A DNA stretch of 12,543 bases from Bacteroidia bacterium (lineage in GTDB: Bacteria; Bacteroidota; Bacteroidia; NS11-12g; UBA9320), in contig JABDQY010000173.1 in NCBI GenBank assembly GCA_013042025.1, positions 1 through 12,543 on the forward strand, read 5' to 3'. Below the pieces are notes generated by a model. The model made no database searches, was not told the DNA's origin, and was given only the letters and a program-made list of their open reading frames with translations. Below are positions 1 through 6,471 of the stretch, piece by piece. A program made the position numbers and the translations under genes. The number at the start of each line of letters is the position of its first letter. The first letter of the stretch is position 1.

Positions 1-2
1 TA

Positions 3-518
3 AAATGTGATCCTTGTGTGGGAAACCCTCCTTATTTCAATGAGCTTTCTAAAGCAGGAGTTCATTGGGCTAATAATCCTGGTCAGACGGTTTACTTTAC
101 ACGACTTCATGTTAGGTATTCGATTGAAAAGTTTCCTGAAGATTTGTTTTTCCAAGAAACGCCGAACAAAGAAATATTTCAAGCACGCTATATAATAACT
201 CACCCTGCTCAGGGAGACATTACTTGTAAAGAAGGAGTTGAATATCTTAGAAAACTGAAAATTCGGAGAAGAAAAGAGTTGTCGGAACTAGGTGCATTAG
301 CACAATGGGACACACACGAGTTTTATGATTATGTTGCTCATGGTACAGATAGAATTAGAGGTGTAGAGGATGATGACCAAAATACTATTTTACCTATATC
401 TTCTTCAAATTCAAATAAAGGCCCAAAAACTCCTCGATTCTTTTTTGTTCTGGCGTTTTCACTATTGGTTCTTTATTCTGTAAATCTGTTATATCGACAT
501 CGAATTCATCAAAATTAG
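3..518 (+). CDS. DUF2330-like protein, C-terminal part (5' end outside the window)
   Basis: The reading frame is already open at the left edge: in-frame codons before the GTG at 18 read K-C-D-P-C-V-G-N-P-P, so that GTG is not a start and the gene begins upstream. The visible 171 residues contain a CDPC motif, then a TRLHVRYS / FPEDLFFQET stretch and an 'FQARYIITHP' segment. From memory these resemble the C-terminal half of DUF2330 proteins, a family of unknown function that is usually secreted; this could be checked with Pfam. After a serine/asparagine-rich linker, a hydrophobic stretch (FFFVLAFSLLVLYSVNLLY) followed by RHRIHQN forms a C-terminal membrane anchor with a short basic tail. The bulk of the protein would then lie outside the cytoplasmic membrane. 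It ends with TAG and a strong terminator follows, so it closes its transcription unit. The role is unknown. Confidence 0.75.
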   Translation, partial: KCDPCVGNPPYFNELSKAGVHWANNPGQTVYFTRLHVRYSIEKFPEDLFFQETPNKEIFQARYIITHPAQGDITCKEGVEYLRKLKIRRRKELSELGALAQWDTHEFYDYVAHGTDRIRGVEDDDQNTILPISSSNSNKGPKTPRFFFVLAFSLLVLYSVNLLYRHRIHQN

Positions 519-539
519 AAATAAAATGGAACGATTTGA

Positions 540-574
540 ATGGCCGCACTAACAGCGGTCATTTTTTGTTTTTA
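540..574 (+). terminator. Rho-independent terminator of the DUF2330-like gene
   Basis: ATGGCCGC at 540-547 pairs with GCGGTCAT at 555-562 (8 pairs, one G-T) around a 7-base loop. A T-rich tract to about 574 follows directly. It lies 21 bases past the stop at 518 and separates that gene from the radical SAM gene. Confidence 0.85.
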
Positions 575-615
575 TTTGCATGGATTTTTAGGTAGACAAG
601 AAAAATAGTAGAGGT

Positions 616-1641
616 ATGATGTCACGAGCACAAATTATTGACGGGTTGCAGTATGCCAAAACTTTCAGATTAAGCCGATTAATAAATGCATCAAAGATTA
701 TTTTATCCTATTATATCAGTAAATGGTCTAAGAAAAATTATCACAGCGGATTTCCCATTGCTATATCGATAGAACCTACAACTTCGTGCAACTTGCGTTG
801 TCCGGAATGCCCTAGTGGATTGAGAGAGTTTACTAGACCGATTGGCATGCTTGAGCCAGAACTCAATAGATCAATCATAGATCAGCTTAAAAATGAACTG
901 ACTTATATAACATATTACTTTCAAGGGGAGCCATATTTGAATAAAGATTTTACAAAGATGGTAAGGCACGCTTCAGATAATAATATATATACTGCAACTT
1001 CAACTAATGCACATTACCTTTCTGACGCAAATTGTAAAGAAACAATAGAAAGCGGATTAAGCAGACTTATTATTTCTATTGACGGTACAAGTCAATCGAG
1101 TTATGGAAAATATAGAATTGGAGGAAGTCTTGATAAGGTAATTGAAGGAAGTCGGAACATTGTAAAATGGAAAAAACAAATGAAGAGCAAAACTCCCTTT
1201 ATCATTTGGCAGTTCATTGTATTTTCACATAATGAAAACGAAATTGACGAAATAAGAAGATTAGCGAAAGATGTGGGAGTAGATTATTTAGCCTTAAAAA
1301 CCGCACAAGTTTATAATTTCGAAAAGGGTAGTGATCTACTACCAAAAAACCCGAAGTATTCGCGATATCAAAAGGCTGGTTTAATATACAAAATTAAAAA
1401 TGGTCTTTTAAGCCATTGTTGGAGAATGTGGCACGCATGTGTAGTGACATGGGATGGAAGAATAGTTCCTTGTTGCTTTGATAAAGATGGCGAATACAAA
1501 TTAGGAAGCTTATCCAATAATAAGTTTAAATCAATTTGGGTGGGAGAAGAATATCAGCGGTTCAGAAAACTTATTCTTAAATCACGAAAGAACATCGACA
1601 TCTGCAAAAATTGTTCTGAAGGAACTAAGGTCTGGAATTAA
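616..1641 (+). CDS. Radical SAM/SPASM domain protein, substrate unknown
   Basis: This 341-residue protein has the radical SAM cluster motif CNLRCPEC (Cys58, Cys62, Cys65), which binds the 4Fe-4S cluster that cleaves S-adenosylmethionine. Other core elements follow: a YFQGEP segment (the GGEP-type SAM-binding motif, about 101-106), a TSTNAH strand and an ISIDG strand. The C-terminus is a SPASM domain: Cys268 and Cys275, then GRIVPCC (Cys286, Cys287) and CKNC (Cys330, Cys333), ligands expected for one or two auxiliary clusters. Two ATGs sit at 616 and 619, with GAGG at 611-614 just upstream. The SPASM family includes peptide-modifying and sulfatase-maturing enzymes, but no precursor peptide or sulfatase gene is adjacent. 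The gene stands alone between a terminator and the promoter of the OmpA gene. I recall very similar stand-alone proteins in many Bacteroidota. The substrate cannot be inferred. Confidence 0.92.
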   Translation: MMSRAQIIDGLQYAKTFRLSRLINASKIILSYYISKWSKKNYHSGFPIAISIEPTTSCNLRCPECPSGLREFTRPIGMLEPELNRSIIDQLKNELTYITYYFQGEPYLNKDFTKMVRHASDNNIYTATSTNAHYLSDANCKETIESGLSRLIISIDGTSQSSYGKYRIGGSLDKVIEGSRNIVKWKKQMKSKTPFIIWQFIVFSHNENEIDEIRRLAKDVGVDYLALKTAQVYNFEKGSDLLPKNPKYSRYQKAGLIYKIKNGLLSHCWRMWHACVVTWDGRIVPCCFDKDGEYKLGSLSNNKFKSIWVGEEYQRFRKLILKSRKNIDICKNCSEGTKVWN

Positions 1642-1666
1642 TTCGCATAAAATAGAAAATATATTT

Positions 1667-1695
1667 TTGAGATTAGTCAAATTAATGTAATATTG
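1667..1695 (+). promoter_or_regulatory. Candidate Bacteroidota-type promoter of the OmpA gene
   Basis: TTG at 1667-1669, then 18 bases, then TAATATTG at 1688-1695, one mismatch from the TAnnTTTG -7 consensus. Transcription would begin near 1700, giving a leader of about 25 bases before the ATG at 1725. This is a motif match only. Confidence 0.45.
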
Positions 1696-1724
1696 CTTAC
1701 TTCAAAATTAAGGCTTTTGATATT

Positions 1725-3392
1725 ATGAATAGACACTTACTAACTTTCCTATGTACTCTTACAATATTTACCGTAACGCTTAATGCTCAAACTTTTGAGA
1801 AAAAATTTGGTTTTGAAGCGAATGGCGGTTTACGTGAATATCACGGAGATATGGGTTCGGCACTGTATTTTAAACAGAGCCCAGATTACCAAGCAGCGGG
1901 TGGTGCATTTGGCATCTACTTAAATCCATCATTTGATGCTAATATCTATGGATCCGTAGGAGACTTAGGTTTTTATAAGCAAACATATGATGTTAGAACT
2001 ACAGAGAACTATCGTCAAGGTTTTAGATCTCGTATTACTGAGGTAATGCTTGGTGTAACGTATAAGTTTAACAACGGTTATATTCTAGATGAGGATGTAA
2101 TGATTAAGCCGTTTTTAAGAGCAGGTTGGGGTGGTATTCAATCTGTTTCAAAAATCCATCATAACGTTATTGGTTATTCAAATAGCAGAACATGGTTTGC
2201 ATCTGCATGGAATGCAGGCGGTGGTTTAAAGATTAGACTTTCTCCAGCGTTAGATTTCGTGTTGAGTGAACAATTCAATTACAGTTTTGATGATAACTAT
2301 GACGGTGTACCATTCACTTTAGCAGCAGCAAAACTGAATAAAGCAGAAGAAGGAAATAAACCACTTCACGATATTTTTGTTTATCACAATGCAGGTTTTG
2401 TGTTCAACTTTGGTGGAACAGGAAGCAGTGGTTATAAGATTAAAGATTCAGACGGCGATGGCATAAGCGATAAATTTGATATCTGTCCAAAAACCCCAGA
2501 AAATTATGAAGTAGATACTGTTGGTTGTCCATTGGATGACGATAAAGATGGTGTTGTAAATGAAGAAGATAAATGTCCTAAAGTTCCTGGTCTTGCGAAA
2601 TTTGACGGTTGTCCAGATACGGATAATGATGGAATTCAAGATTCTGAAGATAAGTGTCCTGAGAAACCAGGAAGCGTAGAAGGAAGTGGATGTCCTGATA
2701 GTGATGGAGACGGTGTATTTGATCACTTAGATAAATGTCCGTTCACTCCTGGTGACAAAGACAGAGAGGGTTGTCCTGCAAACGATAAAGACAGAGATGG
2801 CGTTGCTGACGAAGATGATAAATGTCCAGATGTTCCTGGTGTTAAAGAGTTCGATGGTTGCCCAGATTCTGATAAAGATGGAATCCAAGATTCTGAAGAT
2901 AAGTGTCCTCTGAAAGCGGGTACTAAAGAAGGTGACGGATGTCCTGATAGTGACGGAGATGGTGTTTTTGATCACAAAGATGTCTGTCCAGCTACTCCTG
3001 GTGTTGTGGCCAACAAAGGTTGTCCAGAGATCAAAGAAGAGGTTAAAGAAAGAATTAGACTTGCTGCAAGGGGTATTTACTTCGAGAGCGGTAAGGATAT
3101 TATAAAAGCTGAGTCTTTTGCCAACCTAGACCAACTAGTAGAGATTTTGAAAGAATACAAAGAAGCTCAAGTTGGAATTGAAGGTCATACTGATAGTCAA
3201 GGTGCTGATGCAGCGAATATGACGTTGTCTCAGAAACGAGCTGACGCTGTTAAGCGATATCTTTCTTCAAAAGGTGTTGAAGCTACAAGAATGACTGCAA
3301 CAGGATTTGGTGAAACTCAACCAGTTGCTGACAACAGTTCGGCAGAAGGTAGAGCATTAAACAGAAGAGTAGACTTTAAACTTACTTATTAA
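1725..3392 (+). CDS. OmpA-family outer membrane protein with thrombospondin type 3 repeats
   Basis: This 555-residue protein has three parts. A signal peptide (MNRHLLTFLCTLTIF...) probably cleaves after LNA, before Gln22. Residues 22 to about 235 are rich in alternating aromatic strands, as expected of an outer-membrane beta-barrel. Residues 241-437 hold seven thrombospondin type 3 repeats of the form DxDxDGxxDxxDxCPxxPGxxxxxGCP, whose aspartates bind calcium and whose cysteines pair. From about 445 to the end lies an OmpA C-terminal domain with IYFESG, EGHTDSQG, LSQKRADAVKRYL, GFGETQPVADN and GRALNRRVDF; it grips peptidoglycan in the periplasm. The protein therefore anchors the outer membrane to the wall and may add surface stability. 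It has its own promoter-like motif upstream and a terminator downstream, so it is probably monocistronic. The repeats show an internal three-unit duplication. Confidence 0.95.
   Translation: MNRHLLTFLCTLTIFTVTLNAQTFEKKFGFEANGGLREYHGDMGSALYFKQSPDYQAAGGAFGIYLNPSFDANIYGSVGDLGFYKQTYDVRTTENYRQGFRSRITEVMLGVTYKFNNGYILDEDVMIKPFLRAGWGGIQSVSKIHHNVIGYSNSRTWFASAWNAGGGLKIRLSPALDFVLSEQFNYSFDDNYDGVPFTLAAAKLNKAEEGNKPLHDIFVYHNAGFVFNFGGTGSSGYKIKDSDGDGISDKFDICPKTPENYEVDTVGCPLDDDKDGVVNEEDKCPKVPGLAKFDGCPDTDNDGIQDSEDKCPEKPGSVEGSGCPDSDGDGVFDHLDKCPFTPGDKDREGCPANDKDRDGVADEDDKCPDVPGVKEFDGCPDSDKDGIQDSEDKCPLKAGTKEGDGCPDSDGDGVFDHKDVCPATPGVVANKGCPEIKEEVKERIRLAARGIYFESGKDIIKAESFANLDQLVEILKEYKEAQVGIEGHTDSQGADAANMTLSQKRADAVKRYLSSKGVEATRMTATGFGETQPVADNSSAEGRALNRRVDFKLTY
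2534..3031 (+). repeat. Tandem 249-base duplication of a three-repeat TSP3 block
   Basis: Within the OmpA gene, TSP3 repeats 2-3-4 (about 2534-2782) are matched in order by repeats 5-6-7 (about 2783-3031). For example DGIQDSEDKCP occurs at 2629 and 2878, and CPDSDGDGVFDH at 2691 and 2940, both 249 bases apart. The DNA is also close: GATTCTGAAGATAAGTGTCC is identical in both copies. This indicates duplication of an 83-codon block rather than of single repeats. Block edges are approximate. Confidence 0.8.
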
Positions 3393-3418
3393 TACCAAAA
3401 ACTAAAAGCTAAGTTAAA

Positions 3419-3446
3419 GGGAGCAGGTAACTGCTCCCTTTTTTTA
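3419..3446 (+). terminator. Rho-independent terminator of the OmpA gene
   Basis: GGGAGCAG at 3419-3426 pairs perfectly with CTGCTCCC at 3431-3438 around a GTAA tetraloop (GNRA type). Seven T residues follow (3439-3445). It is 27 bases past the stop codon. Confidence 0.93.
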
Positions 3447-3452
3447 TATTTG
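3445..3452 (+). promoter_or_regulatory. Candidate -7 element of the DUF4126 gene
   Basis: TATATTTG matches the Bacteroidota TAnnTTTG consensus exactly and ends only 4 bases before the ATG at 3457, so the transcript would have almost no leader. It shares its first T with the T-tract of the preceding terminator. I see no clear TTG -33 element at the expected distance, which lowers confidence. Confidence 0.45.
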
Positions 3453-3456
3453 TTTC

Positions 3457-4011
3457 ATGGATGGCACCTTAATTTTAAGCGTTTTACTAGGTCTTGGCTT
3501 AAGTTCAGCCGTTGGATTTAGAGTGTTTCTTCCGGTGCTGCTTACTTCAGTTGCAGCATACTTAGACCAGGTTCAATTGGCAGAGTCAATGATGTGGTTA
3601 GGTTCATTACCTGCCATGATAACTTTTGCTGTTGCCACTGTGATGGAAATATTGGGTTATTACATACCTTTCTTTGATAATCTCTTAGATACAATAGCTA
3701 CGCCGGCAGCTGTATTATGCGGTAGTTTGTTAATGGGATCAACTATTGTTGATATGGAACCATTAGTGAAATGGCCTGTTTCCATTATCGCAGGTGGTGG
3801 AATTGCTGGAACGATTAAAGGAAGCTCTTCAATATTACGCGTAAAAAGTAGTGGGTTAACAGCAGGAACTGCAAATCCAATCCTAACTACTGTAGAAACG
3901 GTGGTCTCTGGAATTATTAGTGTTTTGAGTATTTTAGTTCCAATTCTTGCTGTAGTAATTTTAGTTTACTTGATTTATTATTTTATTATCAAGAAGAAGG
4001 TAAGAACCTAG
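3457..4011 (+). CDS. DUF4126 family membrane protein
   Basis: This 184-residue protein is almost entirely hydrophobic, with about five membrane segments. The N-terminus LGLGLSSAVGFRVFLPVLLTS matches my recollection of the DUF4126 signature (a small-residue helix followed by G-x-R-x-F-L-P). Glycine-rich segments around GSSSILRVKSSGLTAGTANP lie in the middle, and a last helix (ILVPILAVVILVYLIYYFII) is followed by a basic KKKVRT tail. No enzymatic motif is visible and the family has no assigned function. The ATG at 3457 follows the OmpA terminator and a TATATTTG element almost immediately, so the gene appears to be transcribed separately. Its TAG stop overlaps the stop of the converging minus-strand gene. 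Confidence 0.85.
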   Translation: MDGTLILSVLLGLGLSSAVGFRVFLPVLLTSVAAYLDQVQLAESMMWLGSLPAMITFAVATVMEILGYYIPFFDNLLDTIATPAAVLCGSLLMGSTIVDMEPLVKWPVSIIAGGGIAGTIKGSSSILRVKSSGLTAGTANPILTTVETVVSGIISVLSILVPILAVVILVYLIYYFIIKKKVRT

Positions 4012-4310
4012 TTTACATCTTCAACATCATTGCTGATATCTTCAAGATTCTCATCTGAATCAGGAATATCTAATTCTTCATCGGTTTCATTCTCATCTTT
4101 AGCAAGAAACCGTTCATAATAAGACTGATCTTCTAGTTTAACCAAGTATAAACAATCTCCAACCACAACTTCTATAGCCCTAATTGTTCCTCCTCCCAGT
4201 TTCGGGAAATTTACCAACTCATCTTCACCCACTCCTCTGGGATAATCATGTGAAATGGCATTTAGCAAATCATGATTCGCATTCTTGAATGATGTAATTA
4301 CTCGTTTCAT
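4008..4310 (-). CDS. Small conserved Bacteroidota protein with acidic tail, function unknown
   Basis: I start this gene at the ATG at 4310 (MKRVITSFKN), giving 100 residues; a TTG 18 bases further upstream is possible but would overlap the likely -7 element (GATATTTG, 4333-4326). The first 65 residues carry a pattern I recall from a widespread Bacteroidota family of short proteins: MKRV-x-x-SFKN, a YPRG turn, GGGTIRAIEV and a DCLYLVKL strand. Some members are labelled 'DNA primase' in databases without evidence, so I do not use that name. Residues from about 70 onward are almost all Asp, Glu, Asn and Ser, a probably disordered acidic tail. It lies 55 bases downstream of the amidase gene on the same strand and may be read with it. 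Its stop shares bases 4008-4011 with the stop of the converging gene. Confidence 0.75.
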   Translation of the reverse strand: MKRVITSFKNANHDLLNAISHDYPRGVGEDELVNFPKLGGGTIRAIEVVVGDCLYLVKLEDQSYYERFLAKDENETDEELDIPDSDENLEDISNDVEDVN

Positions 4311-4365
4311 TGCATTTGTTTTACACAAATATCTAGAGCAATTAAATTAGTGTTTTAACATTTTA

Positions 4366-5025
4366 TTATGCCATGTGTGGTTTTTTGAGCAAATGTTCTT
4401 TGCCAATTCGTTTTGCGGCAAAGTACGCTACCATATGACCTATGTTCTTGAGGTTGTTCTTCATCCACTTGGCTTGTGCAGGACATGTTAAATCACCGAG
4501 TTCAAGAACCAATTCAGCATCTCGAGTTATGGTATACTTAAAATTATAATAGTTCCTAAGATTTGGAGTGAAATTATCGTCTTGCCATTTAAACTTAAAA
4601 TAATTACTGTAGAATTCTTTCCAATCTTTTGCCGCTGGTTCATCTGTTTCGTCATCATATCCTATTGAAGCTCCTGTTCCACATTGTTTTGTGCATCCAT
4701 CAAAATGAATGGATAAAGCTAAATCTACCACGCTATACTTTCTACGGTCAGCCTCACTTCTAATTACTGTAATACCAACTTCTCTTAATATTCGGGTTGC
4801 TTCGTTTGCAACAATTGGAGTCCAGTCTATTTCATTCCCAAAACTGCTAGAGGTGCCTGTTGCTCCTCGAGTTCTTCCTTCATGCCCAGCTTGGATATAC
4901 ACCTCAGCTCTATCATATTTTAGAATACCTTTCTTAGATATTTTATATTTATTATTTAATAGGAAATAGCTTGAAATGGAAACAATTATGAATAGAAAGA
5001 GTAAGAATATTTTATAGCGTCGCAT
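4366..5025 (-). CDS. Membrane-anchored N-acetylmuramoyl-L-alanine amidase-like protein (Amidase_3 type)
   Basis: This 219-residue protein begins with a short basic end and one hydrophobic segment (residues 6-23), a signal anchor that places the rest in the periplasm. The remainder fits the zinc amidase fold: IQAGHEG (His48, zinc ligand), GNEIDW (Glu65, the usual second ligand), a helix NEATRILREVGITVIR, LALSIHFDG (His107, third ligand; the family often has SIHxN) and LELGDL (Glu175, the catalytic Glu of the vExGf-type motif). Such enzymes cut the bond between muramic acid and the stem peptide in peptidoglycan. The segment between His107 and Glu175 is unusual, with Cys111 and Cys115 and many aromatic residues, and sequence identity to classical AmiC-type enzymes looks low. 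Start ATG at 5025; it is divergent from the operon starting at 5127. Confidence 0.82.
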   Translation of the reverse strand: MRRYKIFLLFLFIIVSISSYFLLNNKYKISKKGILKYDRAEVYIQAGHEGRTRGATGTSSSFGNEIDWTPIVANEATRILREVGITVIRSEADRRKYSVVDLALSIHFDGCTKQCGTGASIGYDDETDEPAAKDWKEFYSNYFKFKWQDDNFTPNLRNYYNFKYTITRDAELVLELGDLTCPAQAKWMKNNLKNIGHMVAYFAAKRIGKEHLLKKPHMA

Positions 5026-5109
5026 GTTTGCAGTAATTATGTTTTGGTAATAGAAAAACGACTATTTAAAAACAATAGTATAGATAAGCGGTTATACAAA
5101 ATAGAATAT

Positions 5110-5117
5110 CATCTTTG
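5110..5117 (+). promoter_or_regulatory. Candidate -7 element of the DUF6787-mrp-nfu-ubiA-like operon
   Basis: CATCTTTG is one mismatch from TAnnTTTG and ends 9 bases before the ATG at 5127. No good TTG is present at the -33 position. The element sits in the 101-base divergent gap shared with the amidase gene. Confidence 0.35.
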
Positions 5118-5126
5118 CAAGCTGTT

Positions 5127-5441
5127 ATGAAATCCGTTTGGAAGAAACTTAAAGTTAAATGGAATATTGAATCTGATTTACGGTTAGCCTGGATTTTTGT
5201 AATTTTTTCTGTAACAGGGAGTTCAATTGTTTTTGTAAGAAAGCCGGTTCAAATTTTCCTTTTTGAAGAGTCGGATTTTTGGAGTTTACCCTGGTTTCAA
5301 ATGATAGTGATAACAGTAATTATCTACTTCGTATACCAAATTCATCTGTTTATTATTGGAAGTATTCTGGGTGAGTTTAAGTTTGTTAAATGGTTTATTC
5401 TTAAAATGAATAAACGAATGTTTCCATTTTTAATAAAATGA
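5127..5441 (+). CDS. Small two-helix membrane protein, DUF6787-like
   Basis: I start at the ATG at 5127 (MKSVWKKLKVKW), giving 104 residues. A TTG at 5115 would also open the frame but falls inside the probable -7 element. The protein has an amphipathic basic N-terminus, two hydrophobic helices (about 24-42 and 60-84) and a basic C-terminus ending in KMNKRMFPFLIK. The K-x-K-W opening, the VTGS motif in helix 1 and the GSILGEFKFVKWF motif after helix 2 fit my memory of DUF6787, a short Bacteroidota family without known function. It overlaps mrp by four bases (ATGA at 5438-5441), which implies translational coupling. A membrane-linked role near iron-sulfur assembly is only a guess from position. 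Confidence 0.72.
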   Translation: MKSVWKKLKVKWNIESDLRLAWIFVIFSVTGSSIVFVRKPVQIFLFEESDFWSLPWFQMIVITVIIYFVYQIHLFIIGSILGEFKFVKWFILKMNKRMFPFLIK

Positions 5442-6448
5442 ATATTACCAAAGAAGAAATACTTAAAGCACTAAGCTATGTAGATGACCCGGATTTAAAA
5501 AAAGATTTGGTCACTCTAAATATGATTCAAAACATTGAAATTGAAGGCAAAACCATTCGATTTGATCTTGTGCTTACAACTCCTGCATGTCCATTAAAAG
5601 ACAGCATTGCCAATGCATGTAAAACGGCGGTAATAACTATGGTAGACAAAGATGCAGATGTCCAGATTAATATCACGTCCAATGTGCAGCGAAGCAGGGA
5701 AAATAATACAGTACTAGGTTCTGTAAAAAATATAATTGCTGTTGCTTCCGGAAAAGGAGGTGTTGGAAAAAGTACTGTGGCAATTAATTTAGCAAAAACA
5801 CTACAAAAAGCAGGTGCAAAAGTTGGTATTCTTGATGCTGACATTCATGGACCTTCAATTCCAGTGCTGCTTAATGTAGATAGTGAAAAGCCACAAATGA
5901 ATGGGAATCTTATGGTTCCTATCCAGTCTGATGGGGTTAAAACAATGAGTATTGGGTATCTCGTTGAGAAGAAACAAGCGTTGGTATGGCGAGGGCCTAT
6001 GCTTTCTAAGGCCATCTCACAATTTTGTACAGATGTGGATTGGGGCGACTTAGATTATCTTTTTATTGACTTACCTCCAGGCACAGGAGATGTGCATTTA
6101 AGCATTATCCAGCAAATACCTTTAAGTGGAGTAATTATTGTTACAACGCCTGAAGATGTTGCTGTATCAGATACAAGAAAAGCAATTGATATGTTTACAA
6201 ACCCTCAACTGAAACAAAACATTTTAGGAGTGGTAGAAAACATGAGTTTTTTTGAGCCTGAGGTGGGAAAGAAGTACTACATTTTTGGGAAAGAAGGAGG
6301 AGCAAAGCTAAGCAAAGAATGGGATGTTGATTTACTTGGAGAACTGCCAATACTAGAAGATAAAAGTTTTTCGAATCAGCACAAAAACTATTTGCCTATT
6401 GTTGGTCAAATAGTTCAAAAACTATCAGTTCTAGCTGCTAATACATAA
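5438..6448 (+). CDS. mrp: Mrp/ApbC family iron-sulfur cluster carrier ATPase
   Basis: This 336-residue protein joins an N-terminal MIP18/DUF59 domain (residues 1-85, with TTPACPL at 48-53) to a Mrp/NBP35-type P-loop ATPase. Motifs include the deviant Walker A SGKGGVGKST (104-113), DADIHGPSIP (133-142), VWRGPM (183-188), FIDLPPGTGDVHL (209-221), TTPEDVAVSD (237-246) and ENMSFF (267-272). The family binds and hands over 4Fe-4S clusters to target enzymes in the cytoplasm, as shown for Salmonella ApbC. The usual C-terminal CxxC is absent: the only cysteines are 51, 61 and 197, and the position after NMSFF reads EPEVGKKYYIFG. From memory, other Bacteroidota Mrp proteins look the same. An Nfu protein is encoded 23 bases downstream, which supports the iron-sulfur role. 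Start is coupled to the preceding stop through ATGA. Confidence 0.95.
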   Translation: MNITKEEILKALSYVDDPDLKKDLVTLNMIQNIEIEGKTIRFDLVLTTPACPLKDSIANACKTAVITMVDKDADVQINITSNVQRSRENNTVLGSVKNIIAVASGKGGVGKSTVAINLAKTLQKAGAKVGILDADIHGPSIPVLLNVDSEKPQMNGNLMVPIQSDGVKTMSIGYLVEKKQALVWRGPMLSKAISQFCTDVDWGDLDYLFIDLPPGTGDVHLSIIQQIPLSGVIIVTTPEDVAVSDTRKAIDMFTNPQLKQNILGVVENMSFFEPEVGKKYYIFGKEGGAKLSKEWDVDLLGELPILEDKSFSNQHKNYLPIVGQIVQKLSVLAANT

Positions 6449-6455
6449 TTTAAAA

Positions 6456-6463
6456 TATCTTTG
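6456..6463 (+). promoter_or_regulatory. Candidate internal -7 element before nfu
   Basis: TATCTTTG is an exact TAnnTTTG match, ending 8 bases before the ATG at 6472 in the 23-base gap after mrp. It could allow separate expression of nfu and the gene after it. No clear TTG is seen upstream. Confidence 0.35.
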
Positions 6464-6471
6464 AAGTATTG

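Noticed and set aside
18..518. A complete gene starting at GTG 18
   Set aside because: The frame stays open upstream to the window edge and the upstream codons (KCDPC) fit the family pattern, so the gene is cut rather than started here.
2448..2975. Minus-strand reading frames of 82 and 92 codons opposite the OmpA gene
   Set aside because: They are shadows of the periodic Asp/Gly-rich TSP3 repeats; their products are repetitive Ile/Thr/Phe strings without family features.
4709..4969. Plus-strand frame opposite the amidase gene
   Set aside because: The minus-strand amidase has a convincing domain and conserved residues, so the opposite frame is a shadow.
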